Source: Anticarsia gemmatalis (Eukaryota > Arthropoda > Insecta > Lepidoptera > Erebidae). From it: 64,000 nt of DNA. Below, one piece after another: positions 43,485 to 54,835 of this stretch. A model generated the notes under the pieces. The model did no database searches, was not told the origin of the DNA, and saw only the letters and a list, made by a program, of their open reading frames with translations. Made by a program: the position numbers and the translations under genes. Location of the stretch: assembly GCF_050436995.1 (NCBI RefSeq), contig NC_134776.1:18951001-19015000 (forward strand), read 5' to 3'. The stretch's first letter is position 1; the number at the start of each line of letters is the position of its first letter.

Positions 43485-44772
43485 GAAACAAAATGGCGTC
43501 TTTTGCTCGAGTCTTTCGATGAATTTTGCATAGACAGGGTGCCAAATGGATCGAGAACGCCTGAATGGCCGCCTTAATAAAAAAAAAGTCTAAATTGTGA
43601 TCCCCTCGGATAGTTAGTATATGTTAGGTAGGATGGGGGTTGGAGCCGTTTGCGTCCGTGGGCGAGTGGTGGGGACCGCCCGCACGTGACCCCCGGGTAA
43701 TGCTAAACAAACGGCAACGCACACTACTTGGGAAACATTTTATCTATTTATCTTAGGGAAAATAAATAGTTACACACTTTTCTTAATAATTTTTAAAGCA
43801 TTTTGCAGTGCCTCCTAATTAAAATTTTAATTCGTCTTGATTTGATGTCTTATATTTCGAGATTTTAATACATATGTCATGTTTAAACCTGCAACTTTGA
43901 CTTCCATTTCAACATATAAGCAAGTTAAATTGGCACTGCGTGTTCTTAATTAAAAAAAGAACAAAATAAAGTCGAATTGAGAACCTCCTCCTTTTTTCGT
44001 CGCTTAAAAATACAGAAAACTTTTGAGTATAAAATATTTACAGAATTTGTTTCCTAAACAGTGTGCGTAAGTGGGCATCATATCTGTTATATAACATACA
44101 ATAGACAGTTATGTGTAAGACCCACCTCGTGTACAATGCTTATTACGATGTAATGTACATTGCACCGTATTAAGTATGTGCACTAAGAAAAAGCAAGATA
44201 CCATTTATTTAGTATCTTTGCGTGTTACTAGTCCCTACCCTTATGTTATTTTATGTTATATATAATTTCTTAAATGAAATTAATTACTTAGTGATAGTTT
44301 GCGATTAATTATAAGTTATTTTGTAATGCTGTGCGTGCTGTGCTCATAATCCAATTTTTTATGAATTTTTTAATCAAAAATTTTCGCTTAACAAATATCC
44401 TATAAAATGAATATTTATTCATTTTAGATGGCCGTAAGTGTCGAAACTTTATTCCTTCATGCAAGCTATGCAGAAGATGATTCTCTGATGATGACGGATG
44501 ATTTGCACGTGTGACGATACATGCATTCATATTGACGGGAGAGGTAATAACCACATAAGAATGTGATAAACTGTAATTACTTGAGTTTTCTTTTTTTTTG
44601 TCGAGCTTCGTGGCGATCCTGGCATTATGCCTAATTCGGCCAATAACACAGTATTAAAAAAAATATATCATTATATTTTAAATTCTTATTTTTTCGACTG
44701 CTAAGCAACCCTTTGATTGACTTTAGTTTCCAAGTCAATCACTTGAGTTTCTGATATAAACAAATATTTTAG
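43485..44772. other. No gene recognised
   Basis: A short GC patch lies at 43,610-43,720. The rest is AT-rich. 44,750-44,772 reads as a plausible branch and acceptor region for the next feature. Confidence 0.35.
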
Positions 44773-44920
44773 GTGGCGCCTGTCGGGGGGCACGTCGCAG
44801 GCTGTCCTACGTCGGGGGGTGACCATCAGCGACGCGGGGCCTGTCCTGACGACCCAGGTGACCCCGACGACTGGCGAGATGAGGGCCCGATGACATCACA
44901 TGGTCTCGTATGGTATATGA
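44773..44920 (+). CDS. Candidate exon, frame uncertain
   Basis: A TTTTAG acceptor precedes a very GC-rich stretch. GTAAGA at 44,921 is a good donor. One frame reads through the exon. Another, starting after one base, gives WRLSGGTSQAVLRRGVTISD and stops at a TGA inside, which has a more natural composition and would make this a terminal coding exon. It is probably part of the same gene as the 34.9-kb exon or of a neighbour. The family is not recognised. Confidence 0.4.
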
Positions 44921-45076
44921 GTAAGAGCGGTGTGGCGAATTCATTATTTTCTCCCAGCGAATGTAATTTCGCTAATCGCGAATGTTTTTCTCTCTCTTCG
45001 CGACGGTCTTAAACTCTCTTTGCGATAGTATTTACGTGTTTAGTTGTGAGGTTATTAATCTCTGGATTTTTTATAG

Positions 45077-45263
45077 TTGTGCCGCCTCCATGTGTCATTA
45101 GCCCCCATAGACGCGAACGGACCAAGACTTGACGCGTGGCGCTCGCGGGCTCGGACCTGCGTGATTGAAACGATCGTCGTAAATGTTAAAAAAGTAAGTA
45201 AGAGCTTTGCACAGCGCGGGCAGCATTATAAGCTAATTTGTGATGATTTTTTATTTAAATAAA
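45077..45263 (+). other. Candidate terminal exon / 3' UTR
   Basis: A TTTTTTATAG acceptor precedes a GC-rich stretch that grades into AT-rich sequence with AATAAA at about 45,258-45,263. If joined to 44,920 in phase it adds VPPPCVISPHRRERTKT and a stop. Otherwise it is untranslated. Further AATAAA motifs follow near 45,440. Confidence 0.35.
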
Positions 45264-46004
45264 CGTGTGAATTAAATACATTGACGTTTTATTTATATTC
45301 CTCAATTGTACCCTAATACTATTTATTGTCAAAGTCTAAAATGATAATAAGAGATATGTAAGAATATAACTAACTAAAATCTTTGTAAAAATTTATATAA
45401 TATGAACTATTTCTTGATGTAATTAAATTATATAATCAATGAAATAAATGTTTGTATTGAATTCTTGATTTTTATTTAAACTCCTGAATACAACCAATAA
45501 CTAACTACATACATACACACACTAATACACTTTGATTGTCTTACTAATAAACGTCGTTTAAGCTCTTAGTAGTAAAACAGTGTTTTGTCACTTTCAATCA
45601 ATTTTGAAATTTTATAAGAGTAAAAAAGACAACACTATAACTAATTCGAGCTCACATGACGTTTTTGTGAGACAGATATAACACTTTAACATACATACAT
45701 ACACATACATAACATCACGCCTACCACTCATAGTGTTAGGCAGGGACCAAAGAACGCTTAAACTTCAAACAAACACAAATTTACATTTTAGTAATCACAA
45801 TTATAACACAAGTTTAAATGTCAGTAGTAAACAATTACACACAGACACTTGAAAACTAACTTACTTTGGTCATAAAGAATATAAAATGTAGCACATACAT
45901 ACATATTTTAAATCCTTCAAAGACTAAGGGCCGCAATCAGAAACTTTACTTGAAATCACTTACATATGAAATTGTCAGTCTTTCGAAGGTTATAAGCAGA
46001 CCAG
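45264..46004. other. AT-rich intergenic; reversed SINE tail fragment
   Basis: 45,713-45,765 carries the reversed SINE end (AACATCACGCCTACCACTC). No gene is seen. Confidence 0.4.
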
Positions 46005-46175
46005 TAGCAAGATTCTCTGCAGTTGATACTTTCGAGTATCGAGAGTTTGACATTTATAATGTACAGTAAAAAATAGTTCCTACGACGCCCGCTAGAGGCG
46101 CTGATCAGATTCTCACACAAAATTTCTCGATAGCCAGCCGTTTGTCGGTAGTCGATAGTGGTAGAAAATTGCGCT
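46005..46175 (+). repeat. Family F repeat, copy 3
   Basis: A CGAGTATCGAGAGTTTGACA block, core CCGCTAGAGGCGCT (46,089-46,102), a TTTCTCGATAGCCAGCCG block and GTCGATAGTGGTAGAAA occur in order. Confidence 0.65.
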
Positions 46176-46439
46176 ACAGGTGACTTAAACGTTACTTATA
46201 TGTCATTGACGTTTCTGAATATGGCTGTGGGACAGTGACGATGAAGACCAGTGAGAACGAGCAAAGGATGCAGACCATATCCATCTTCTACGCTTCCAGA
46301 TGTCCAGCCTCTACGCTTGCATAAGTATAAATAAGTATCAATATTAACTAAACTAAGCCATGCTTCTGAAAACCTGATTTACGAAAATAGGATGAGCTTT
46401 AGGGATAAATATCGATTTATATGAGCGTAAAGCACCTAT

Positions 46440-46665
46440 GTGTTAAAGATGGGGTGCTAGTGGCGAGTGCTAATGAAGGGTGCTAAGGACATTTGAGTTA
46501 AGGGTGAGTGCTAAGGATATGTGTATTAGAAATGGGATCAAAATATGTGTGTTAAGGAACTGCCAGTGTGCTAGCGTAGTGCTGTGTGTTAATAGTTGGT
46601 GCTGCAAAGGATAGGTGCTAAAGATGTGTGATTAGTATCTTATTGCCTGCTAAAGATTTGTGCAG
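46440..46665. repeat. Degenerate short tandem repeat
   Basis: GTGCTAAGGATGTGTGT-like units of roughly 12-20 bp recur many times with heavy variation. Confidence 0.55.
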
Positions 46666-46784
46666 AATATTTTTACTATGTGACTACCACCATTATCACT
46701 GTTTTTTCTATCTATTATTCTATTCAGCCATTTTCTACTCGCTTGGGTATTGTAGTCCATTCTACGTACATACATAAGAACAAT

Positions 46785-46912
46785 ATAACATCACGCCTGT
46801 TATATCCGAAGTCGTAGGCAGAGGTGTATGAAATACTCCCGCGCTCTCTTCGTCGACTCAATTCTCGGCTGGGGCAAATTACTATTGGTACTTTTCTAAT
46901 TTATATTAGAAT
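46785..46912 (-). mobile_element. Reversed SINE fragment
   Basis: It begins AACATCACGCCTGTTATATC and runs through GGCAGAGGTGTATGAAATAC, the reversed 3' half of the SINE family. Confidence 0.55.
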
Positions 46913-46914
46913 AC

Positions 46915-47140
46915 CAGCTGACTCGCGCAACTTCGCTTGCGTCACATAACCGAGAATGGGTCAAAATTTTCCCCGTTTTTGTATCATTTTTTACTGGTGC
47001 TCAGCTCCTATTGGTCGTTGCGTGATGATATATAGCCTATCTAACACTGAAATAATTTTTCAAATCGGACCAGTAGTTCTTGAGATTAGCGCGTTCAAAC
47101 AAACAAACAAACTCTTCAGCTTGATAATATTAGTATAGAT
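46915..47140 (-). repeat. Family A LINE-tail-like repeat
   Basis: Plus-strand ends are CAGCTGACTCGCGCAACTTC and AATATTAGTATAGAT. An internal deletion removes the GCCTTCCTCGATAAATGGGC block. Confidence 0.65.
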
Positions 47141-47199
47141 TTCTCAATGGAGTCTAGTAACGTACCCGATAAATAGAAATAGGCTTGCCCTCTATTATA

Positions 47200-47285
47200 T
47201 GAAACAAACATTGTCCAGAAACGTGTTTGTATTTTATACACCTTTGCCTGCACCTTCGGGTATAACAAGCGTTATACCCGAAATA
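47200..47285 (+). mobile_element. SINE 3' fragment
   Basis: It carries ACACCTTTGCCTGCACCTTC followed by GGGTATAACAAGCGTTATAC. Confidence 0.5.
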
Positions 47286-47291
47286 TGTTTA

Positions 47292-47543
47292 TCTATACAA
47301 ATATTATAAAGCTGAAGAGTTTGTTTGTTTGTTTGAACGCGCTAATCTCAGGAACTACTGGTCCGATTTGAAGAATTCTTTCAGTGCTAGATAGCCCATT
47401 TATCGAGGAAGGCTATAAGGTTATATATCATCACGCTACGAGCAATAGGAGCAGAGTACCAGTAAAAAAGTTACAAAAACGGGAAAAAATTATGACCCAT
47501 TCTCTCTTATGTGACGCAAGCGAAGTTGCGCGGGTCAGCTAGT
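47292..47543 (+). repeat. Family A LINE-tail-like repeat
   Basis: A near-complete copy from TCTATACAAATATTATAAAG to GCGCGGGTCAGCTAGT. Confidence 0.7.
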
Positions 47544-47945
47544 TACCAATAAAATTTGAAATATTGCTAACTTTCTTTAGAATGCTCCAGTTCAAAAGAA
47601 AAAAAATGTACGATACAGGAATACTACAATTGAAGGCTTTTTAATATAGTTGGTCACTTGTGTAATCATTAAAAGAAAAAAGAATAATGAAAATGTTTTG
47701 CCTAAATACGGTGTATTGTTTATAAAATATAGTAGGAAAATGAAAACATAGGTCAATAGTGACAGACTACGCAACTATTTAATTTAAAATTAACTCATTC
47801 ATATTCAATTTGTAGAATATTTGAATATAATTTGTTTTTCGTATGTAATGTGCATAAATTGATAGGATTTGTTCAATGTTTCTAGTTACTAAGTTAAAAT
47901 ATTCAGTGACTGCATAAACTATTCGATAAGTAATGTCGCTTATGT
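47544..47945. other. AT-rich spacer
   Basis: No feature was recognised between two family A copies. Confidence 0.5.
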
Positions 47946-48191
47946 ATCTATACTAATATTATAAAGCTGAAGAGTTTGTTTGTTTGTTTGTTTGAACGCG
48001 CTAATCTCAGGAACTACTGGTCCGATTTAAAAAAATCTTTCAGTGTTACATAGCCCATTCACCGAGAAAGGTTATAGGCTATATTTCATCACGCTACTAC
48101 CAATAGGAGCAGAGTACCAGTAAAAAATGTTACAAAAACGGGGAAAATTTTCTCTTACGTGACGCAAGCGAAGTTGCGCGGGTCAGCTAGT
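47946..48191 (+). repeat. Family A LINE-tail-like repeat
   Basis: A near-complete copy with three or four GTTT repeats near the left end. Confidence 0.7.
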
Positions 48192-48414
48192 TTAATAATC
48201 TATCTAAACTCCACTTATAAGGATAACTTTTGCGTGATTATGTACAGCCGGTAATATCATACACCTCTGCCTATACGTTAAGGTATAACAGGCGTTATGA
48301 TTATAGTAATTATAAGATAACTTATATGTGAGAGAGAATGATCATATTGTGATTGTGTAATCTCCAAAACTACTGTTTGTGTTTGGAAAAACTTTCGCTT
48401 AATTAGATGTGATA

Positions 48415-48645
48415 CTAGCGGACCCGACAGACGTTGTCGTAGATTCACAATTTTGTCCGCTGGACAATGTTTTTTTGACGTGTAGACAGACACGTCAAAA
48501 AAACATTGTCCAGCGGACAAAATTGTGAATCTAAACCATTCTCAGATCCCCTTGGACACACACAAAAAATTTCATCAAAATCGGTCTAGTCGTTTAAGAG
48601 AAGTTCAGTGACATACACACTTACAGAAGAATTATATATATAATG
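48415..48645 (+). repeat. Family D' LINE-tail-like repeat with a 43-bp foldback
   Basis: It is the same family as 13,709-13,918. Here 48,441-48,483 is an exact inverted copy of 48,490-48,532 with a 6-nt loop. The copy at 13.7 kb lacks the left arm, so the foldback is specific to this copy. Confidence 0.75.
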
Positions 48646-48829
48646 ATATTATTTATTAGAATATTAATTTATTTAACAAATTTCCGACTGAGGTGAACTA
48701 AAAGAACGTTAGCAACAAACATAATATACATATATTTTAGGTTTTACATTTCTTAATTCTAAATCTTTTGACGAGGCGAAATCTTATACCACTCCATTCT
48801 GTAATTATCTATTTGCTTTTTATAAGTGT

Positions 48830-48925
48830 CACATAATATCACACCTTTCTCCCATAGGGGTAGGCAGAGACGAAAGAACGCCACTTGGTACGATCCTTAC
48901 AAACTTTCATTTCTTCATTCACATT
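48830..48925 (-). mobile_element. Reversed SINE 3' end
   Basis: It contains CACATAATATCACACCTTTC, then ATAGGGGTAGGCAGAGACGA. Confidence 0.5.
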
Positions 48926-49196
48926 CATAGATCTTCATAAGTAATATATGTTTTAGGAATTAGCAATCTGATAAATTTGACTGCGGTTCTACTGCTTTAA
49001 AGTAGGGATGTTTTGGAATAATTAAACAGACATTGTATTTAGTTTACCAACCAGATAATGAAACATATTGGACGTTAAATACTTAAAGTAAAGGTGACCT
49101 CTAACGCATTAAAATTACGGAGTGCGAGTTGTTGACGCCGCATCTTCCTTTATAAAGTACCACACCGTGACGCCATACTGCAAATTTTAATATGTA

Positions 49197-49443
49197 CTAG
49201 CTGACCCGCGCAACTTCGCTTGCGTCACATATATTTTCCCCGTTTTTGTAACATTTTTCACTGGTACTCTACTCCTATTGGTCGTAGCGTGATGATATAT
49301 AGCCTAAAGCCTTCCTCGATAAATGGACTATCCAACACTGAAAGAATTTTTCAAATCGGACCAGTAGTTCCTGAGATTAGCGCGTTCAAACAAACAAACA
49401 AACAAACAAACAAACTCTTCAGCTTTATAATATTAGTATAGAT
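49197..49443 (-). repeat. Family A LINE-tail-like repeat
   Basis: CTAGCTGACCCGCGCAACTT through (CAAA)5 and AATATTAGTATAGAT. Confidence 0.7.
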
Positions 49444-49851
49444 TAGTATAAAGAAAGGAAATTAAATAGTATTTATTTTTTCAAAAATCAATTCACACAC
49501 TGACAGTTTGATTACTAACATCTATACAAATAACATTATGATACTTAAATATCAAAATGAAATTATAATATTAATATATGGTAAGTAAGTAAGTAGGCTA
49601 AAGCGAAAGTACAATAAAAAAATACCTACTAATTAAATATTCGTAAAATAATGTTTATTTACATATTAATAAACATACTACTACTGCTACTACATTATTA
49701 ATTTACTAATTATTTAATATGATTTATTAACATAATAACAATATTATTTTATGGACTCAATCCGAAACTTGAAGACTGAGTCTTATTTAAAATGCTGATT
49801 TTCATAATACTGAACTAGATTTTTTAATACTATCTTACTAATCCTACTAAT

Positions 49852-50045
49852 ATTATAAACGCGAGAGTTTGTATGGATGTTTGTTACTCTTTCACGCAAA
49901 TACTGAACCGATTACGATGAAATTTGGTATCATGGTAGCTGATGATACAAAATAACACATAGGCTTTTTATCCCGGAGTTCCCGAGGGATCGGGATTTAC
50001 ACGGGAAGGGTTTCCACGCGGACGAAGTCGCGGGCGGCCTCTAGT
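49852..50045 (+). repeat. Family B LINE-tail-like repeat
   Basis: It starts TCCTACTAATATTATAAACG, contains GAACCGATTACGATGAAATT and ends CGCGGACGAAGTCGCGGGCG. Confidence 0.65.
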
Positions 50046-50331
50046 CATCTATAATGGTAATACCAATGGTGTAGTGGACGTGAATTTTCAATACAATTTA
50101 TTATATCGAACATCCGCCCTTTGGAAGGTGTTATTGTGTGGTGTGTTTTGTATCAGTATTCACCATTCCGTCCGTCCCATTAGTCCCATGATTTTTTTGC
50201 AACAGGACAATTGGCACCAAAGCCTTGTCATTTCTCTCGTCATTATACAACTAAACGATATTATTGGGATAAATCCGGATTTTTGGGCATTTTGAGTTTC
50301 AAATTTATATTTCGTTTCGCAAACATAAATC

Positions 50332-50809
50332 CATACTAATATCATAAATGCGAAAGTAACTCTGTCTGCCTGTCTGTTTGTCTGTCTGTCTGCTACTCAA
50401 TCACGCCTAAACTACTGAACTAATTTGCATGAAATTTGGTATGGAGATATTTTAATACCCGAGAAAGGACATAGGCTACTTTTTACCCCGGGAAAATGAA
50501 GCATTTCCCGGGAAAATTCAGGTGGCGAACGAAGTCGCGAGTAATCAATATTATAATGACAATTGAATTAACAAAATTTCGTTGTGATGGCAACTGTTTA
50601 AATGGCGGATATGCCTTAGCGCGACTTCGTTATATTATAAGAGATATAAATAATTTTGAGAATATTTTTCGTGAAAAAAAAGCATATTTTATATCATCAT
50701 GCTACGACCAATAGGAGCAGAGTAACAGTAAAAAGTGTTACAAAAACGTGGAAAATTCTGACCCATTCTCTCTTATGTGACGCAAGCGAAGTTGCGCGGG
50801 TCAGCTAGT
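50332..50809 (+). repeat. Composite repeat, copy 2
   Basis: It has the same internal junction as 1,253-1,735 (GGATATGCCTTAGCGCGACT, then AAAAAAGCATATTTTATATC, then the family A tail). The two copies align along their whole length, including the (TCTG)n-like stretch. Confidence 0.7.
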
Positions 50810-51088
50810 AAATAATACCCTTCATTCGTAAATTAAATACTAAATTGTAAATAAAATTGTGGTTCTTACAAACACGCTATGTGACGTAAAACTGACTACT
50901 ACGCGTGTTCTGCTAATTTATGAACTTAACTTTGTTTATATAAATAATTTAGCAACATTATACGTTACAATATATTACAGACAATTGAAGAAACACTTTA
51001 ATTTGTGTATCATACGACTTTCATTAAATAGGTTTATAATATGCTTCTATTACAAAAAGAGAGCCAGAACTTTGTATGCTTCGTATCT

Positions 51089-51336
51089 TTACTAATATTA
51101 TAAAGCTGAAGAGTTTGTTTGTTTGATTGAACGCGCTAATCTCAGGAACTACAGGTCCGATTTGAAAAATTATTCAGTGTTAGATAGCCCATTTATCGAG
51201 GAAGGTTTTAGGCTATATAACATCACGCTACGGCCATTAGGAGCGGAGTAGCAACGAAAAATGTTACAAAAACGGGAAAAATTTAACACCCATTCTCTCT
51301 TATGTGACGCAAGCGGAGTTGCGCGGGTCAGCTAGG
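51089..51336 (+). repeat. Family A LINE-tail-like repeat
   Basis: ACTAATATTATAAAGCTGAA through GCGCGGGTCAGCTAG. Confidence 0.7.
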
Positions 51337-51718
51337 TTATCAATAAAGGTTTATTATCGGTTAAAAAATTTCGTAGTTTAATAAATCCTTCAGCTACGTG
51401 TTCATGGCTTGACATACAATACCTAAATTAACTGAATATAGCTAAATTATAAAAATAATAGCGCAAGAAATGACTTACTATTGCACTCATATTCTTCAAA
51501 AACTTGTACTAGGTAGGTATTAGCCGCGGGAAAAATAAAATTAAAAGAGACGAAAAATATTTAACTTATACTATCCTATGACTATAAAATCTTTGTTAGG
51601 TTGTAAGATGCGATCCGATACGAATTTGCGACCGCTCACGTAACTACGATAGTGACGTTGATCAATCTGAGCTAACTTCATGATACTTGATCCTCTGGCT
51701 GCCTGTGATCAGCTCAAA

Positions 51719-51862
51719 TCAGTGGTAATCTGAAGACTTTGAATCCAGCGCGCTCCTAGCTTGCATCTCTTCAAAAAATTGTGTCAGTGTTTGAAGACGT
51801 TGATTGTATCCCTTCAAAAACTGCTTAGACTTCTCCAGCATCACGGTTTCTTCGCGATATTT
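51719..51862 (-). CDS. Candidate minus-strand terminal coding exon
   Basis: On the minus strand, after TTATTCTTACAG and TGAAAG, an open frame gives 47 residues starting KYREETVMLEKSKQFLKG, continuing through QRLQTLTQFFEEMQARSA and ending SDYH and a stop (TGA at 51,719-51,721). The charged, Leu/Gln-rich composition and GC content differ from the surroundings and suggest coiled-coil coding sequence. The first AG of the acceptor would put a TGA in this frame, so the AG six bases later must be used, or the copy is a pseudogene. No upstream exon was placed. The family is not recognised. Confidence 0.4.
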   Translation of the reverse strand, partial: KYREETVMLEKSKQFLKGYNQRLQTLTQFFEEMQARSALDSKSSDYH

Positions 51863-52227
51863 CTTTCACTGTAAGAATAATGAAAGTTATTAGAAATACA
51901 CACATAACTTCGAAATAGAATAGGTAGTATTGTAAATTTGTAATATTGTATTAAAAAAATAACAAACAAGCTTAAATGTCAAATGTTTTACTATGAAAAT
52001 AAAAATAAGTTGTAAGTATTGTAGGCATCGATGAGTTGGTCTATATTATCCATGACAACATCGCTATTATAATGTACTGTTCCGTATATATTGTTCTATG
52101 TAGGGGATACATCGTACCTATTAGGAAAGTTTGTCACCTCACGTTTTTGACCTCGATAATCCGTAAATTTACGTTATGAATGACTAGGTTCTGCCCAAGA
52201 AATAGTCCGCGTGATTTTTTGAGAAAA

Positions 52228-52528
52228 AATTCTCAGACCGTCTCAATATGCTCACAAAATTTCATGTGCATCGTTCAAGCCGTTGCGGAGAAGTACAGTA
52301 ACTAACATTGTGACATGGAAATTTTATATATGTATAAGGCTAGCTGACCCGGCAAACGTTGTTTTGCCGTATAAATAAATAAAAAAAGTGTCACTTAGGA
52401 ATATGAAAAATAGATGTTGGCCGATTCTCAGACCTACTCAATACGCTCACAAAATTTCATGTGAATCGGTCAAGCCGTTGTGGAGGACTACGGTAACTAA
52501 GATTGTGACATGGAAATTTTATATATAA
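52228..52528 (+). repeat. Two adjacent LINE-tail-like repeats, family D
   Basis: A partial copy (to about 52,338) and a fuller one beginning CTAGCTGACCCGGCAAACGT (52,340) share CTCACAAAATTTCATGTG and GACATGGAAATTTTATATA blocks in tandem. Confidence 0.6.
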
Positions 52529-52595
52529 AATTGTGCATAGTCCAACATAGTCTACATTCCTCAATCAGTATAATTCTACCTATTATCTATACTAA

Positions 52596-52858
52596 TCTAT
52601 ACTAATATTATAAAGCTGAAGAGTTTGTTTGTTTGATCGTTTGTTTGTTTGTTTGTTTGAACGCGCTAATCTCAGGAACTACAGGTCCGATTTGAAAAAT
52701 TCTTTCATTGTTAGATAGCCCATTTATCGAGGAAGGTTAAGGCTATATATCATCACGCTACTACCAATAGGAGCAGAGTACCAGTGAAAAATTTGACAAA
52801 AACGGGGAAAATTTTTAACGCTTATGTAACGCAAGCGAAGTTGCGCGTGTCAGCTAGT
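52596..52858 (+). repeat. Family A LINE-tail-like repeat
   Basis: TCTATACTAATATTATAAAG through GTCAGCTAGT, with an expanded GTTT stretch. Confidence 0.7.
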
Positions 52859-53924
52859 TTATTATGTAGAGACGACGCATAAATTTGGCGAATATGTTAG
52901 CAACTTTTAAATTAATTCATAAGGTTAAAGGTTTGCGCCACAGTTTAGGGAGTCTAATGTAAATATATTTTAGGTACACGTTATTTAAGTATGATTACAA
53001 ATTACAATTGTTGCATAACAATATAAAAATAAAGAATATGTACGTTTTTTAACATTTATATACATATATTATGTTTAAAATGAGTAATTGTATAGTTTAA
53101 AAAAACGTTTTACATTTTGTAGCGTTTTTTGCGGAAAGATATCATTTCGCTTTTAATTTTTGTATGAGGAATCATTTGCTTACAAACTGATTCACTACAG
53201 TAACTAACGTTAAGCCTAAAATTGAGATATCTTATGTAAACATGGAAAGCATACGATCACTCGATACCAGATATCATAGAGATTACTGGAAAGAATTAAA
53301 TTGAAATCACTGCATCCGTTCGGGAGTTATGAGACAACAGACAGACACGTCATATTTATAACACCCCTCTTTTTGCGTCGGGGAGTAATAATATGTGCGA
53401 TTATAGTCTTTTCATAAAAGCTGTGATATTATGGAAGGTGACTCTATCCATACATCTGATTAATTACGTGCCCAGCCGTGGGTATTGTAGAGATTACCTA
53501 GGTAAAGCATTAAGTTGGCAAAAATATTCACTATTTACTATAAATCTGACCAGGTATTTTACACATTGCCCAAGGATTATATAGAAAACGAATAATACCT
53601 GCAGATATGTTCTCTTTAATGTATTTAACTACAATATAAAATTTGTTTAGAATACTCGCTTCTCATTGTACTGCCAAAGCAAATAATTAACATATTAAAA
53701 CAGAATATAAAAATAGAACGTCGGCTTTGTAAAGAATTGCTAATAATACCAAAATAAATGTTTGTTGTTTATTTCAAACAATGCCCTTTAACACTTAGAG
53801 ACGCACTTTTGAAATTGCTGTATTTTTTAAGTTACATTAGATTTTACTATATTACACATATGAGTATACAATTGACCTATTTTTATCTTTGGGAAAGACA
53901 ACAGCCACACTAAAAATTGCTATT
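52859..53924. other. AT-rich intergenic, no gene recognised
   Basis: There is one 63-codon frame at 53,393 without recognisable features. Nothing else. Confidence 0.4.
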
Positions 53925-54060
53925 GTTTCGCGGGGACTTTTACAAATGTACAAGCAACAGACACAAATTACCTACAACAAGACCCGAAACAACTATTTGT
54001 GAATAGCACAATTATTTGTTTTGTGTTGCGTGGCGACCATCTTAACCACTGCGCTATAAA
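53925..54060 (-). mobile_element. SINE, reverse
   Basis: It has a reversed (AGCG)CAGTGGTTAAG-type head at the right end (ACCATCTTAACCACTGCGCT) and a CACAATTATTTGTT foldback block like that at 428-650. Confidence 0.55.
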
Positions 54061-54639
54061 ATATAAAAAACAATGTTTCCTTTCAGTGAATTAATTTATC
54101 TTCAATACTAAGTAAAAGTATTTCCATGTAATTTAATCGTATGTGTGTAATGTATGCTGTTATGTTCCGTTTAATAAAACACTTAAACTATTCTGTTGTC
54201 AAACAACTTTATTTATAGTAATATTTTGAACATAATACAAATATTATTAATACGCCTCCCAGCATAAATTTAGATAAAGGTAGATTATCGACTTTAAAAG
54301 AAATGATTTAAGGTGTATCAAAATTTAAAATAACTTTTTTCAACAAGTAAGAAATCGCTGAATATTTCGCGAGCATACACTATATGTATTTACACTTGAT
54401 ACTAAAAATGGTTTCATAGTCGGAAAATGATGCTGTATCATCTTTCAATTTTTATTAATGACTACGTTAACTACAAAACAATAAGCGAAAAACTTTATGA
54501 TAATAATCGTACGCGAATCTCGTAAAAGGGTTACTACTAAGAGAGCTACAAGGATTACCTTCTAAACAGAAAGCAAAGCTTTTAATTATAAAAATTCGCG
54601 TTGCATTTCTATGACCTAATATTATTATTATTAAATGGC
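54061..54639. other. AT-rich intergenic, no gene recognised
   Basis: No supported feature. Confidence 0.4.
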
Positions 54640-54835
54640 TGACCCGCGCAACAGCAACGCTTACGAATGTTCTTTGTATATGTATATTTTTTTTCTTTTC
54701 TCTCCATAAAAACCTTTCCTATCTCTTATAAAGATAATTTTACAACAACATTGAGTCGAATTGATTCAGCCGTTCTTGAGTTTTGCGCTTAGCAACACAT
54801 TAGGTTATTCATTTTTATAAATAAGAAATAAATTA
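54640..54835 (-). repeat. LINE-tail-like repeat, diverged
   Basis: It begins GGCTGACCCGCGCAACAGCA and contains TTGATTCAGCCGTTCTTGAG, a common arrangement in insect LINE 3' ends. Confidence 0.45.
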
